NCBI GenBank assembly: GCA_946811185.2
Contig: OX328099.1
Location: forward strand, 14,969,859-15,033,858
Length of the DNA: 64,000 nt
DNA from: Hippopus hippopus
Lineage: Eukaryota > Mollusca > Bivalvia > Cardiida > Cardiidae
Direction of reading: 5' to 3'
Below the pieces are notes generated by a model. It did no database searches, had not been told where the DNA came from, and was given only the letters and a program-made list of their open reading frames with translations. The translations under genes were made by a program, and so were the position numbers. Below are positions 43,025 through 54,822 of this stretch, one piece after another. Numbering within the stretch: the first letter of the stretch is position 1; every line of letters starts with the position of its first letter.

Positions 43025-43814
43025 TAGGGGTGTGGAAATCATAGAAATCCACTTGTCCGCCAGTGTGGTATACTTGTCCAAAACAAAACAGTTTTAAATG
43101 GCATTCAACCAAGGGAATCTTTCAACCACTCATAGTTAAAAATACTGTCTTTTTTGTTGCATTTCTTGTTGCGGTCCGTTTTATGTTTACTTTTGGAGCC
43201 ATCAAATACTTCCGAGGTTCAGACTTCTCACATTCTGTTTGCTTCGAACATTTAATAAAAAAAAAAAAAATGATCCATTTTCTCCGATTTTACACATCGA
43301 TTGATCACTGAATCGCAAAATTGTTTCGGTTTGCGACCGTTTCTGGTAGTGGAGATAATGGCTAAACCATGGCTCGTTCATTCCAAAGCTGTACCATCAA
43401 ATTATAAAGGCTGGAATATTCAGGTGTGCAACATTTTCGTAAAAGATCTTTGAATTGGTACTAAAATGATGTTAATAGAAACATTTTAACCCATAATGAT
43501 GAAATTATTCAGACATTTTTCAAAACAAAACACATCGACGTGCAAAAACAGCTGCATAGCACCAACCTTGTTGCATGTGGTGAATGCAGAGGTAGACCAA
43601 ATGTGTATTCTGGGTTTCCAGAAATCAGGAATCATCTCTAGTTGCTGTTTATCATTTAAAATGTCATTTTGTATGAAGGGTGAACAATTTATTTTATTGT
43701 ATACAACAAATCTTTGTTTTAAAATTTTACATCTTTTTTCTACTTGTCCGCAGACAAGTAGATTGAAAAACGTTACTTGTCCAAATTTTCGGACATAAGA
43801 TTTCCACACCCCTG
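43025..43814 (+). mobile_element. hAT-like element, GGGGTGTGGAAATC ends
   Basis: Left aggggtgtggaaatc and right gatttccacacccctg (in plus orientation) are inverted ends with shared subterminal ACTTGTCC motifs. Flanks CAACTTA and CAACATTA look like a worn 8-bp duplication. The interior keeps one possible coding exon. A second left end lies at 62837. Confidence 0.7.
43358..43423 (+). pseudogene. Possible first coding exon left in an hAT-like element
   Basis: ATG followed by 21 codons (MAKPWLVHSKAVPSNYKGWN, then IQ) ends in CAG|GTGTGC, a plausible donor. Autonomous hAT genes often have a short first exon, so this could be the relic of the transposase N-terminus in a non-autonomous copy. The frame is short, and without a second exon the call is tentative. 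Confidence 0.35.
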
Positions 43815-43822
43815 CAACATTA

Positions 43823-45430
43823 TTATGCCCCCCTTCGACGAAGTGGGGGTATATTGCTTTGCTAATGTCGGTCGGTCCGTCCGTCGGTCGGTCGGTTGGT
43901 CGGTAGACCTTACCTTGTCCGGATGGTAACTAGACACAGAATTGACCTAGGTTCTTCAAATTTGGCACAGACATGTGGCTCGGAGTGTAGATGGTCCCTA
44001 TTGATTTTGAGGTCAATCGGTCAAAGGTCAAGGTCACAGTGACCATCAACATGTTGATATAGAGACCAAACCTTGTCCGGATGATAACTAGACACAGAAT
44101 TGACCTAGGTTCGTCAAATTTGGCACAGACATGCGTCTATGAGTGTAGATGATCCCTACTGATTTTGAGGTCAATCGGTCAAAGGTCAAGGTCACAGTGA
44201 CCGTCAACATGTTGATATATAGACCAAACCTTGTCCGGATGATAGCTAGACACAGAATTGACCTAGGTTCATCAAATTTGGCACAGACATGTGTCTGGGA
44301 GTGTAGATGATTCCTAATGATTTTGAGGTCAATCGGTCAAAGGTCAAGGTCACAGTGACCGTCAACATGTTGATATAGAGACCAAACCTTGTCCGGATGA
44401 TAACTAGACACAGAATTGACCTAGGTTCATCAAATTTGGCACAGACATGCGTCTTGGAATGTAGATGATCCCCATTGATTTTGAGGTCAATCGGTCAAAG
44501 GTCAAGGTCACAGTGACCGTCAACATGTTGATACATAGACCAAACCTTGTCTGGATGATAACTAGACACAGAATTGACCTAGGTTCGTCAAATTTGGTAC
44601 AGACATTCGTCTTGGAGTGCAGATGATTCCTATCGATTTTGAGATTAATCCATCAAAGGTCAAGGTCACAGTGGCCTTCAACTTAATGATATATAGACCA
44701 AACCTTGTCCAGATGATAACTAGAAACAGAATTGACATAGGTTCTTCAAATTCTGTACAGATATTCATCTCGGAGTGTAAATGATCCCTATCGATTTTGA
44801 GTTTAATCCATCAAAGGTCTAGGTCACAGTGGCCTTCAACTTAATGATATATAGACCAAACCTTGTCCAGATGATAACTAGACACAGAATTGACCTAGGT
44901 CCTTCAAATTCTGTACAGATATTTATCTTGGAATGTAAATGATCCCTAGATTTTAAGGTTAATCCGTGAAAGGTCAAGGTCACAGTGACCACCAGATGAT
45001 TCAGGGCCCACGCTGCCGTTCGCCACTTGAGCCATTTGCTAAAAGAAAATTAAAGTGTCTCAAAAATCATCATATGTGGCTCAACTTGTGGCTCCAACAT
45101 TTTATTCGCGTATTATCGGTGACGTAGTAAGCATCGAAGTCAACTGGGAAAAAGCGGAAGTCGAATACGCGTGCCGAAAAGAAAATCGATAACCCAGTCT
45201 GTGTATCGTGGACTGTTTACAAGGTTGTATGTATACACACGGCGGTGTGTATAATTATGTGAACTGTTGACAGATTATCACGTTTAACAATTAAAGTGGG
45301 CTATAAATAAAAAAGATGACATCGATATTTCCCAATCAATTCTTTTGATATCAGTTTATGAACTGTGCCACTTCCTGTATCAATGTGGCAGTAGGGGGGC
45401 ATAACTGTTTTACAAACAGACATCTTGTTT
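43823..45430 (+). mobile_element. HINE (Helentron-like), TTATGCCCCC family
   Basis: Starts ttatgccccccttcgacgaa, then a GTCGGTCGGTCC tract, then about seven units of roughly 157 bp (accttgtccggatgataact .. ggtcacagtgaccgtcaaca). A unique 3' part of about 420 bp ends ggggggcataa .. CTTGTTT. Each of five units holds an exact GGTCACAGTGACC. Confidence 0.82.
44032..44990. promoter_or_regulatory. Array of five ERE-like palindromes in a HINE
   Basis: GGTCACAGTGACC is exact at 44032-44044, 44190-44202, 44348-44360, 44506-44518 and 44978-44990; two more units have GTGGCC instead. GGTCAnnnTGACC is the core of the estrogen response element, and the preceding TCAAGGTCA matches an ERR/NR5A half-site. 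Binding is not shown. Confidence 0.5.
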
Positions 45431-45679
45431 CAGTTATATCACAGCAGCCAGTGTACATATCCATATGCTTTCCAGATTACCTTTATCAGTACTTGGCACA
45501 ATATTCTTCCCAAGCCATTGGTTACTTTCACAGAAATTTGCCAAGCTGGGGATTTCAATCAATGATCACCTATTCTCGGGTCATGTGTGCTACAAACTGC
45601 ATTACCATGGCTCTTCATATTAACATTTAAGGTATAATTATTGCATTTTCAAAGCTGTTTTTCAATATGTGGCTATGCA

Positions 45680-45790
45680 ACAGACAGTCTGGATCCCAGA
45701 TCTGACTGCACTTTCAATACAGTCTAGTCCTGATCTACACTGTCTGCATAGGCAGACAAATCCTTGGTCAGCGCTATAAAGGTTACATGT
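45680..45790. repeat. MITE-B copy, worn
   Basis: gatctgactgcactttcaat, then agtcctgatctacactgtct, then gcagac. Confidence 0.5.
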
Positions 45791-45829
45791 TTGCTTTAAA
45801 TGCAAATGGCTGCTTAAGATTTTTCCACG

Positions 45830-46022
45830 TGGCAAAAGAATTAGCAAAGTCCGTCTTGCAAATATCTGCAGACAACAAATCAAATGTGGCTGAAATGATA
45901 GGATTTTTGTTAATACAGTAGAAAACATCATAGAAAAAGGTGAAAATACAGGTCACCAGCATTTTCTACTTTTCTCACAATATATTTAGCCTTTTTCATC
46001 AAGGTTGTTAAAAGCTGTGTCG
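45830..46022. repeat. MITE-A copy, worn
   Basis: gcaaatatctgcagacaaca, hairpin gaaaatacaggtcaccagca, then aaggttgttaaaagctgtg. Confidence 0.65.
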
Positions 46023-46994
46023 TTAAAAAGAAGGAAATGTACAATGGTATTTCATTTATTCCAGGGCAACAGCTTTACTGAGAAAAGGCTTTCATTCAGG
46101 ATGCACCATTACTGAACTTTGACTATGCAGTGCCTTGCCCAAGGACACTCTTACATACCATTTTTACCACCCTCAGGAGCAAACCAAGTTTTCTAATTAC
46201 AAATGCAACACCTCAACTACATCTTAACAAAGTACTGCAGCCTGCAATTTTAACAGTTGAAATCCTTGTGCAATGTCAACCTGTGATTCAAAATTGTAGA
46301 TTATGGATTGAATTAAACATGCAGAAAAGTTAATGGTTCATAAAACTTGCACTTTCAAAATTTTGACAGAGAGACATAAAAGTGCAAGTCAACAACCCTG
46401 AAAACACCATGGGTAGGAAACTGCATATTCGGAGCCAATGGCTCTGACGAGAAAATGTTGTGTTGGTCTTCCGTTTCTGAAATATCGGCTGAAAAACAAC
46501 CAAAAAACAGGCAAGGTTGTCATCATTTGTAATCATGTGTTCTCGTGTATTTGAAATTCCAAAAAAGGAGAATGTCATGCAATGCTCTGGTCTTTCAAAG
46601 TGTTTTCTACACTACAGAAAGTTGTAACAAGTATACGATGTGGGTTGACTGAAGCAGAAATAATATGTCACAGACCTAAATTCAGTCTATTATTGCCATT
46701 AATTGGCAAACAAGAGAGAGTCTTGCTGTCCCAAAAGCGTGAATTAATGTTTTGAAATGTTACATTCACTGCTGGTAAAGAACTGAAAAGAAATAGCACA
46801 AAAATGATAAAAATAAAGAAGGGCTCCGACTCTGTGGACCGGCTCTGAATATGTAAGTCAGTAGAAAATCTGTGAACCATAATGATAATATAATGAGCAC
46901 ATGACATTGTACTGTTGAAGCTTCCTGTGAAGTTTGATTGAATCCATTAATAATTGAGAAATACAATGGACATAATTTAATATATAAAAAAAAA
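46023..46994. other. No gene seen
   Basis: About 970 bp of intron sequence with no recognised repeat ends. Open frames on the minus strand (46330-46578, 46668-46966) have no domain and no splice support. Confidence 0.4.
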
Positions 46995-47273
46995 AGCTTA
47001 CACGTTACATAGTTTAACGTAGTTCATCATAGTTAGACGGAGTAATACCCTAGTTAACCCTGGCCATTTTGCAGGCAGTTGAATGTAGTTAACCGTACTT
47101 AAACCTAGTTCAACCTACTTAGATTTTCCATATTTCCTCCTATTGCCAATTTTGAACCTACCATACTTTGAACATGCTTCAACCTGGTTGACTTTAGTAA
47201 CACTACGCAGACTACATTTGAAATGAACTAAGGACAACTACATGCATGACCGTAAATGTGACCATGGCTTTAG
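46995..47273. mobile_element. GTAGTT-rich element, right half
   Basis: Matches the right part of 25842-26615, ending catgaccgtaaatgtgacca + tggctttag. The left end is lost. Confidence 0.7.
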
Positions 47274-47500
47274 TCTGAGACTCTTGTCATTCAATCAGAA
47301 TGTTTGTCAAGATAATATCCTGAAGAAGTTTGACCTGGGTCATGTTGGATCAAAAAGCAGGTCACTGAATACTCCTGTGTTCACATCATCATATTCGGGA
47401 TGTCTACAACTTTATCAATCCTTGATAACTTTAATCAGAGTTGGGTGCTTTAGGGCCAGTGACTCTCTTGTTAATTGGTATGAATGAAACTTACCTGTAT
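47274..47500 (+). mobile_element. HINE unit fragment
   Basis: aatcagaatgtttgtcaaga, then gacctgggtcatgttggatc, resembles one unit of the 55386 HINE. Confidence 0.5.
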
Positions 47501-47713
47501 TTTCAGACAGAATTTGGCATTTGGCAGCTATTGGGCCTTTGATGAATATCATCATTGAATATAAGTTAACAACTCGTAACTATCCATTTTAGCAAAGTCA
47601 TCCAGTTTATTCTAAACAAATGCAATCCATATTTATTAATTTGTAACCAAATAATAAAAGTTTTTAAACTCATTCATATGGCAAACATTAATTTTTGCAA
47701 ATGCCAATTTTTT

Positions 47714-48709
47714 AGCTCTACTGGCTGAAAACCAGAAGAGCTTATGTCATGGCGTGGTTTCTGTCATCCGTCTGTCTGTCCGTTAGTCTTTTTCTTGTTT
47801 ACGCGATAAAGTCTGCATTTGTGGTCAGATTTTCGTGAAACTTGCATAGTTTGTTAATCTTATCGATAGCTTTAATCCTATTGATTTTGAAAAAAAATCC
47901 AACAAACAATATGGAAAAAGTAGCCATTTCAAGTTGAAAATTTCCATTTCTTGTTCACATGATAAAGTCTGTGTTTGTAATCAGATTTTTGTGAAACTTG
48001 CTCAGTTTGTTTATCTCATCAATGGCTTCAACCCTATTGATTTTTAAAAAAATCCAACAAACAGTAAGGGAAAAGTAGCCATTTCAAGTTGAAAATTTCC
48101 ATTTCTTGTTTACGTTATGAACTCGGCATTTGTGGTCAGATTTTCATGAAACTTGCACATTTGCTTTGTCTCATCTTTCATCTTTGTCTCAACAGCTTGA
48201 ATGCTACTGATTTTGAAAAAAATCTGACAATCAGTAGAAAGTTGAAAATTTCTATTTTTTCTTTAGGCAATGAAGTTCACTGTGTTGATCCAATTCTTTT
48301 GAAACTTGCAAAGATTGTTTGGTTCATTAAGGGATTGAACTCTATTAAAAGTGAAGAAAATCTAGTTAACTGTTCAGAAAAAGGAGCCATTTGATGACTT
48401 AGTATCATTTACTCAACAAATTCCACATTTGAAATTTGCTAGGATTGTTTAATAGAAGGCGTACTGAAACCCCATCAAATTTGGCTGGATTCCAAACATT
48501 TAGTTTTGAGAAATTGCACTTCATTTTTTTTCACTGTTTGTTCAATTCACCATGCCTACTTATGCTGTCTTAGAGGGTTCAAGCCCAGTTGCAAGAACAC
48601 ATTTTTGTGTTTTTTGTGTTTTTTCTTTTTGCATCATGAATTCATTACTAGCATAAAAGCAAAATCACTGCCAGTTGAGCAATTTCAGGCCCTTCAAGGG
48701 CCTCTAGTT
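47714..48709 (+). mobile_element. HINE, GAAAACCAG subtype
   Basis: Starts agctctactggctgaaaacc; units of about 154 bp (tttccatttcttgtttacg.., 47797, 47941, 48097). It ends with a ggcccttcaagggcc hairpin (48689-48703) and CTAGTT, directly followed by the next HINE. Confidence 0.75.
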
Positions 48710-50964
48710 GGCTCCACTGGCCGAAGGACAGTGGGCTTATGTCATGGCCTGGTGTCAGTTCGTGTGTCCGTGCGTGCGTGCGTTAACTTTTATTTTAAAC
48801 ATCTTCTTCTCTGAAACTACCCATCCAATTTTGATGAAACTTCACAGAAATGATCCTGCCATGGTCCTCTTTAGAATTTCTTGAAAGAATTTAATTCCTT
48901 CAAAAACTCTTGTTGCCATGGCAACAAAACTTAAAAATATTGGAAATCTTTAAAAATCTTTTTGTCTGAAACCATAAGGCCTAGAGCTACCAAATTTGGC
49001 ATGTAGCTTTATCTAGTAGACCTCTATCAAGTTTCTTCAAATAATAGCCCTGGGGTCAAAATTGGCCCAGCCCCGGGGGTCACAAGTTTTACATGGGCCT
49101 TTATAGAGAAAACTTTAGCAATCTTCCTGTACCTAGCCATAAGACCTAGGGCTACCAAATTTTGCATATGGCTTTATCTAGTAAACCTTTACCAAGAGTG
49201 CCCAAATTATAGCCGTGGGGTCAAATTTGACCCCGCCCCTGGGGTCACAAGTTTTACATGGACTTTTATAGAGAAAACTTTAGAAATCTCCCTGTACCTA
49301 GCCATTAGGCCTAGGGCTACCAAATTTTGCATGTGGCTTTATCTAATGGGTCTCTACCAATAGTACTCAAATTATAGCCCTGGGGTCAAAATTGGCCCCG
49401 CCCGGGGGGTCACAAGTTTTTCATGGGCTATAGAGAAAACTTTAGAAATCTCCCTGTACTTATCAATAAAGCCTAGGGCTACCAAATTTTGCATATGGCC
49501 TTATCGTGTGGACCTCTAGTATGAATGCCCAAATTATAGCCCTGGGGTCCAATTTGATCTCACCCAGAGGGTCAGAAGTTTTACATGGGCTTACATAGTG
49601 AAAACTTTAGAGATCTTCTTGTTACTTACCATAAGATCTAAGGCTACTAATTTTAGCCCTGTCTCAGGGGTCTCATGTTCGAAACCAGTTTGCCTGGTAT
49701 TGTAATGTTTGGCATGCAGGGTTTTTACTAGTGGTGGGCTGATGATCGACTATAGTCGAAAGTCAGTTGGTTTTGGCTTCCGATTCCGATAATCGATTGA
49801 GAAATCCCGGAATCGATTGTAGTCGGTTCCTGAACTCGCTCGGTCCCGAAACTTGAATACTGGTTTTTAGCGCTTGGTTTTGTGACTAATATAAATCACA
49901 CTCTTGGATTCAACATAGTGGATAACAAACACGAAAACTGGCCGGAAAAATGAGAAAGAAATTTTTGTCCATGAATGTCTTGACAAAACTTGAAAACCTG
50001 GCAAGCTTCTCATTTGATCCCTGAGCCTGGGTTTTGACGCTTGGAAATTTGAAATGACCTGTCTTTGACGCTGAAAAATATCTGCCTAAATGTCTATCTG
50101 ACGCATGAAATTAGCATCTAGAGCTTCATATAACCTAGCTTGCCTGCATCCGGCAGAAATATGGGCTAAACACGATCAGTATAAAATGCGAAGGACACGC
50201 GCATGATAATGAAGCTGGCGAGTCATTTATAGAAACTTAATAAAGGTGTTAATCCTCTTATCTTGTGTAAAGTGACAGATTTTAAAGTTACCTGCTATTC
50301 AAAATGATAAACTGATGTCAAATCATGTGGTAATACTTCCCCAAAAATTAACTGACACGAAAAATAGATCGTCAAAAAAACGTGAAAACCCATGACACTA
50401 CAATGATCAGCGTGGCATCGTCTGATTAGAGGGACTTCAGACTATCTTCTCATCTTTAACAATGAATTTAAACATTGAATTTACACAAATCTTTGAATAA
50501 AGCAATAAGTGGAACCTAAAATTCTGTTCATGGGTGGAAAAAAAAGTTGTTTTATGAAATAAAAATATAGATCTATAGCAGACGGGGGGGGGGGGGTCGT
50601 CTGCAAATGCTTGAAATATGGCTTAATTTTTTTTTAACTGGTTTGTAAATTAAAATATAAGGACCAAAATGAATGATATTAGATAAAGCAAAGAATTTAA
50701 TGGTAATGCATTTCCATTGATTTTTAAAGTGCAAAACACAACATCTTTATAAACTTAATATCATGTAGACAAATTGTCACAGTATTTAAAGCAAAAAGGC
50801 ATTCTCAGTTAAATGGAGAAACCGATTGTACAACCGATAGCTAGTTGGTTTGCTCTTCCGATTACAAAGCGATAATCGATTGAGATTTTAAATCGATTGC
50901 CCAACATTAGTTTTTACTTATTAGCCAGTGGAGCGATACAGGGCCATCATGGCCCTCTTGTTTT
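48710..50964 (+). mobile_element. HINE, GCCGAAGG family, with nested hAT
   Basis: Starts ggctccactggccgaaggac, then lead, then about five 163-bp units. Sequence is broken at 49729-50909 by an hAT-like element and ends gggccatcatggccctcttg + ttt. The inverted copy at 13498-14967 shows the uninterrupted form. Confidence 0.83.
49729..50909. mobile_element. hAT-like element with 8-bp duplication
   Basis: Ends TAGTGGTGGGC and GCCCAACATTA are inverted, flanked by an exact GTTTTTAC (49721-49728 and 50910-50917). Subterminal AATCGATT motifs mirror each other. The 1,181-bp interior, with a poly-G run near 50584, has no transposase frame. Confidence 0.9.
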
Positions 50965-51115
50965 AATTTAGCCTCAAATCATTTGATTTGTCCATAAAAG
51001 GGAAGAAAATCTTGTGGTAAAAGGAGGACGTGCTGGTGACCAGCATTTCTTTGTTTTCTACAATAAACCTTCTCCGTAATGGTTGGTGAAATTCGGAATG
51101 GGTAAAGAGTAATTA
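50965..51115. repeat. MITE-A copy, left arm lost
   Basis: tttgatttgtccataaaagg, hairpin cgtgctggtgaccagcattt, then gggtaaagagtaattaacc. Confidence 0.7.
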
Positions 51116-51409
51116 ACCGCATTATTGTATACACTTGTAGACTAAAACCTACAGGGTCTGTTAGAGCTTTCAAGGACTTCTGTGTGCAATCTGATCGTGA
51201 TCTTGATTGCTAGCTGAAATAACTTGAGACATACACTCAACACTTTGTGCAATTTCACTTAAGGAATGTTTTCTCAAATTTCTGATGAATGTCCAAGTTA
51301 TATTACAACATCATGAATAATGTTGCCTCAAATTATAATAGTGATGACACTATCTTATCAGTTCTTACTTGTTGTTACCTAGGGGATCATGCAGTACTCT
51401 GAGTCCCTG
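51116..51409. other. No feature seen
   Basis: AT-rich spacer in intron 2. Confidence 0.35.
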
Positions 51410-51616
51410 TTAACTCTTTACCAAACGAGAAAAGTTAAAACTGGTCCAATTTGAAAGAGGTTGCAGACGACAAATATTGCTTGCATGGTGAGATTTGTCT
51501 TTGAAAGGAAAGAAAACATTGTGGGAAAAGGAGAAAATGCTGGTTACCAGCGTTTTCTACTTTTCCCACAATGTTTTCAAAAGCCTTTGTTTTCAGGGTT
51601 GTTAGGTAAAGGGTTA
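51410..51616. repeat. MITE-A copy, full length
   Basis: TTAACTCTTTACCAAACGAG to GGTAAAGGGTTATT; the hairpin is perfect but for one base (caGcGttttcta). Confidence 0.85.
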
Positions 51617-51815
51617 TTCTCCATAGTACAAAGAAGGTAAACAAAGTCATAATCATTCCACTTAAAATCTCCCAACCCCATATTCAATAGTGAGGTAGGA
51701 AAGAAGATTTTTTTCATATCAACTTTTATGCAAGTTAAATTTTTTCCCTAGATGAAGAAGTAGTCATGGCCTCTGAGGTTTACTATTACATATCTTGCCT
51801 TGCTAAATATAATTT

Positions 51816-52063
51816 TCAGCTTCACTAATCAAAGGCTAGTAAGCTCATGTCATTGCCCTGTGTCTGTCTGTCCATCTATGTGCGTGTTACCTCCTATTTC
51901 AAACACCTTCCTCTTTGAAACTACCCATCAAATTTCGACCAAACTTCAGAAACGATCCTGCCATGTTGTTCTTAAGAACTTCTTTTAAGAATTTGATTCC
52001 GTTTAAAACTCTGGTTGCCAAAGTAAAAAATGAGAAAAGTTTTAAAGCAATTTTTTCTCCATA
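51816..52063 (+). mobile_element. HINE 5' fragment, GCCGAAGG family
   Basis: cttcactaatcaaaggctag, gtctgtctgtccatctatgt, then the lead cctatttcaaacaccttcct to tggttgccaaagta. No units remain. Confidence 0.7.
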
Positions 52064-52151
52064 TCATGTTATTATTGTATACAATGTTGATCTTTTTTGT
52101 GTCACATATATGATTTTTCATCTGCAAATGCAAAAATTTGTTTTATGGTCA

Positions 52152-52206
52152 AGAGTTAACTCTGTGCCATACTACAAGATTTTAGACTCATCCAAATTCA
52201 AAGCAT
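52152..52206. repeat. MITE-A left end
   Basis: gttaactctgtgccatacta, then caagattttagactcatcca; cut off by the next HINE. Confidence 0.65.
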
Positions 52207-53322
52207 AATTATGCCCCCTTCAACGAAGTGGGGGTATATTGCTTTGCTAATGTCCATCGGTCCGTCTGTCGGTCGGTAGACCTTACCTTGTCCGGATGAT
52301 AACTAGACACAGAATTGACCTAGATTCATCAAATTTGGCACAGACATGCGTCTCGGAGTGTAGATGATCCCTATTGATTTTGAGGTCAATCGGTCAAAGG
52401 TCGAGGTCACAGTGACCGTCAACATGTTGATATATAGACCAAACCTTTTCCGGATGATAACTTGACACAGAATTGACTTAGGTTTGTCAAATTTGGCACA
52501 GACATGCGTCTATGAGTGTAGATGATCCCTATTGATTTTGAGGTCAATCGGTATAAGGTCAAGGTCACAGTGACCGTCAACATGTTGATATATAGACCAA
52601 ACCTTGTCCGGATGATTTCTAGACACAGAATTGACCTAGGTTCGTCAAATTTGGCACAGACATGCGTCTTTGAGTGCATATGATCCTTATTGATTTTGGG
52701 GTCAATCGGTATAAGGTCAGGGTCACAGTGACCGTCAACATGTTGATATATAGACCAAACCTTGTCCGGATGATAACTAGACACAGAATTGACCTAGGTT
52801 CGTCAAATTTGGCACAGACATTCATCTCGATCAATTTTGAGATTAATCTATCAAAGGTCAAGGTCACAGTGGCCTTCAACTTAATGATATTTAGACCTAA
52901 CCTTGTCCAGATGATAACTACACACAGAATTGACCTAGATCCTTCAAATTCTGTACAGATATTCATCTTGGAGTGTAAATGATCCCTATTGATTTTAAGG
53001 TTAATCCGTGAAAGGTCAAGGTCACAGTGACCACCAGATGATTCAGGGCCCGTGCTGCCATTCGCCACTTGAGCCATTTGCTCCAAAAATATTAAAATCA
53101 TCATATGTGGCTCAACTTGTGGCAACAACATTTTATTCGCGTATTATCGGGAACGTAGTAAGCATCGAAGTTGACTGGGAAAAAGGGGAAGTCGAATGCA
53201 CATGCCGAAAAGAAAATCGATAACCCAGTCTGTGAATTGGCGACTGTTTACAATCTTGTACGTATACACACGGCGATGTGTATAATTATGCGAACTGTTG
53301 ACAGATTATCACGTTTAACAAT
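52207..53322 (+). mobile_element. HINE, TTATGCCCCC family, 3'-truncated
   Basis: ttatgcccccttcaacgaag, then a shorter GTCGGTCGG tract, then about five 157-bp units, then the same unique 3' part as at 43823, stopping at acgtttaacaat. Exact GGTCACAGTGACC occurs at 52405, 52563, 52721 and 53020. Confidence 0.8.
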
Positions 53323-53830
53323 GGGCAGTAGTAAATCTCTAATTTCTCTTGTCGTCGGATGGTTTTCGACTACTGGGGTTTTATGAATGAAAATTAAAAG
53401 GCTTTGGGAGTATAAGGATGATTTTTTTGTATTTTTGTAAAATTTTGGTCCCAAAATCTGAAGGGCCACCTTTAAAGGCAAATTCTGTTATTTGAGCCAC
53501 ATTGAATTCAATTTTATTTTCTTCAATTAATAATAATGCCTTCAATTGGCCTTGGAAATAGACTCTTAACACTTTTAAAATTTTCAAGTTCACCCAGGTT
53601 TCACACAATTAATTTAATCCTTGTGGTGCTGAACCCAGACTGAGTCACTAATATGCGGACAGTGTAGACCTAGATCAGAATGTATGATTTGGATCTATAG
53701 CGTCTGTCTTTTCAAAGCCAGATATTCCATCAAAAGCAATTTGAGATTGCACTATTTGCATCCTTAGTACTGACGGAGATTAATGTCCATTTCATTTATT
53801 CAGCAACACAAAGGAGTTGTTTCACTTGAA
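53323..53830. other. No gene; MITE-B scrap
   Basis: 53650-53710 (gcggacagtgtagacctaga..ggatctatagcgtctg) is a worn MITE-B. The rest is unassigned. Confidence 0.4.
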
Positions 53831-54062
53831 TTTGACCCTTTACAAAAAAAACATTTTTTTTGACTCTTCAAAATTGAGAGCATCTGCAGGCAACAACTAG
53901 AAAAGTTGAAACAAATTAGTGAAAGATCTGAGTGGGTAGAAAGCATTGTGGGGAAAGGAGAAAATGCTGGTTGCCAGCATTTTCTCCTTTGCTGTCACTT
54001 TTTTATCATGTTTTCAGAAAGCCTTCTTGTTCAAGGTCAGGATTGTGTGATAAAGAATTGAA
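53831..54062. repeat. MITE-A copy
   Basis: tgaccctttacaaaaaaaac to gtgtgataaagaattga; hairpin gaaaatgctggttgccagca. Confidence 0.75.
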
Positions 54063-54070
54063 GGGAGAAT

Positions 54071-54303
54071 CGACCCTTTGCTAAAATGATTCTGAGTTTT
54101 AATGACTATGAGAAATTTTTTTTTTGAAACATTTTGGGAAATGGAGAAAGTGCTGAAAACCAGCATTTTCTCCCTATCCCACAATGTTTTCTAATCCTTT
54201 CAAAGACATTTCTAACATTTACACAACATTCAATTTGTTGGCTGCAAATGTTTTTTAAAATTTGAATCGGTCTGAAATTTTGTCATTCGGTAAAGAGGTA
54301 ACA
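54071..54303. repeat. MITE-A copy
   Basis: tcgaccctttgctaaaatga to cattcggtaaagaggtaa; hairpin gaaagtgctgaaaaccagca. Confidence 0.75.
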
Positions 54304-54389
54304 AAATTGTTTGGACAGAAAACTTCACATTATCATTTTATAGTTCACTTCATTTTGTACTGTAAAATTTGTATGAATATATTGGGTGC

Positions 54390-54556
54390 TTTAACCATTT
54401 ACTGAAGAAAAAAATGCTTATAACAACATTTCTCCTTTTCCCACTCTGTTCTCAACTGTCTTAAAGATGATTTCAGTCATTTAAGTCACAGTTAATTTTT
54501 TGCTTACAAATGCATTCAAATTGAACAAGTCAAGCATTTTGTCATTTAGTTTAGAG
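54390..54556. repeat. MITE-A copy, hairpin partly lost
   Basis: tttaaccatttactgaagaa, then aacatttctccttttcccac, then gtcatttagtttagagtcaa. Confidence 0.6.
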
Positions 54557-54822
54557 TCAATGGAGCATTACATCATTATGTTTAGGGTTTCCAGTCTCCT
54601 TCATACATGTATTTGTTTACTAGAAAAAGGGAACCAGGTATCTTCTCACTCTATTGAACCAAAAAATTTCTGATATATGTAGAATGGTACAGTAGCTGTC
54701 ATCATTTTTTATCTTGAGAGTCTGTTTTAAAAATTGTAATAAACTAATAAGAGATCTTGCCAGTCTATAGCATTTTTGAATGAAAAGTTAAATGAGATTA
54801 ACAAATAATTGAAATCATAAAA

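Larger units (their letters stand above)
42983..45601 (-). mobile_element. SINE S1 (inverted) split by an hAT-like element and a HINE
   Basis: The SINE 3' end (gattgattgattgtatggtg..gttttcaac) is at 42985-43023. Its body resumes after both insertions as cagttatatcacagcagcca at 45431 and reaches the tRNA-like head near 45600. The intact reading at other copies is ttcaacattatttcagttat, so the two insertions lie a few bases apart. Confidence 0.75.

Noticed and set aside
52619..53131. 170-codon frame on the minus strand
   Set aside because: It runs through tandem HINE units; the 157-bp period and matching frames in other copies mark it as repeat sequence.
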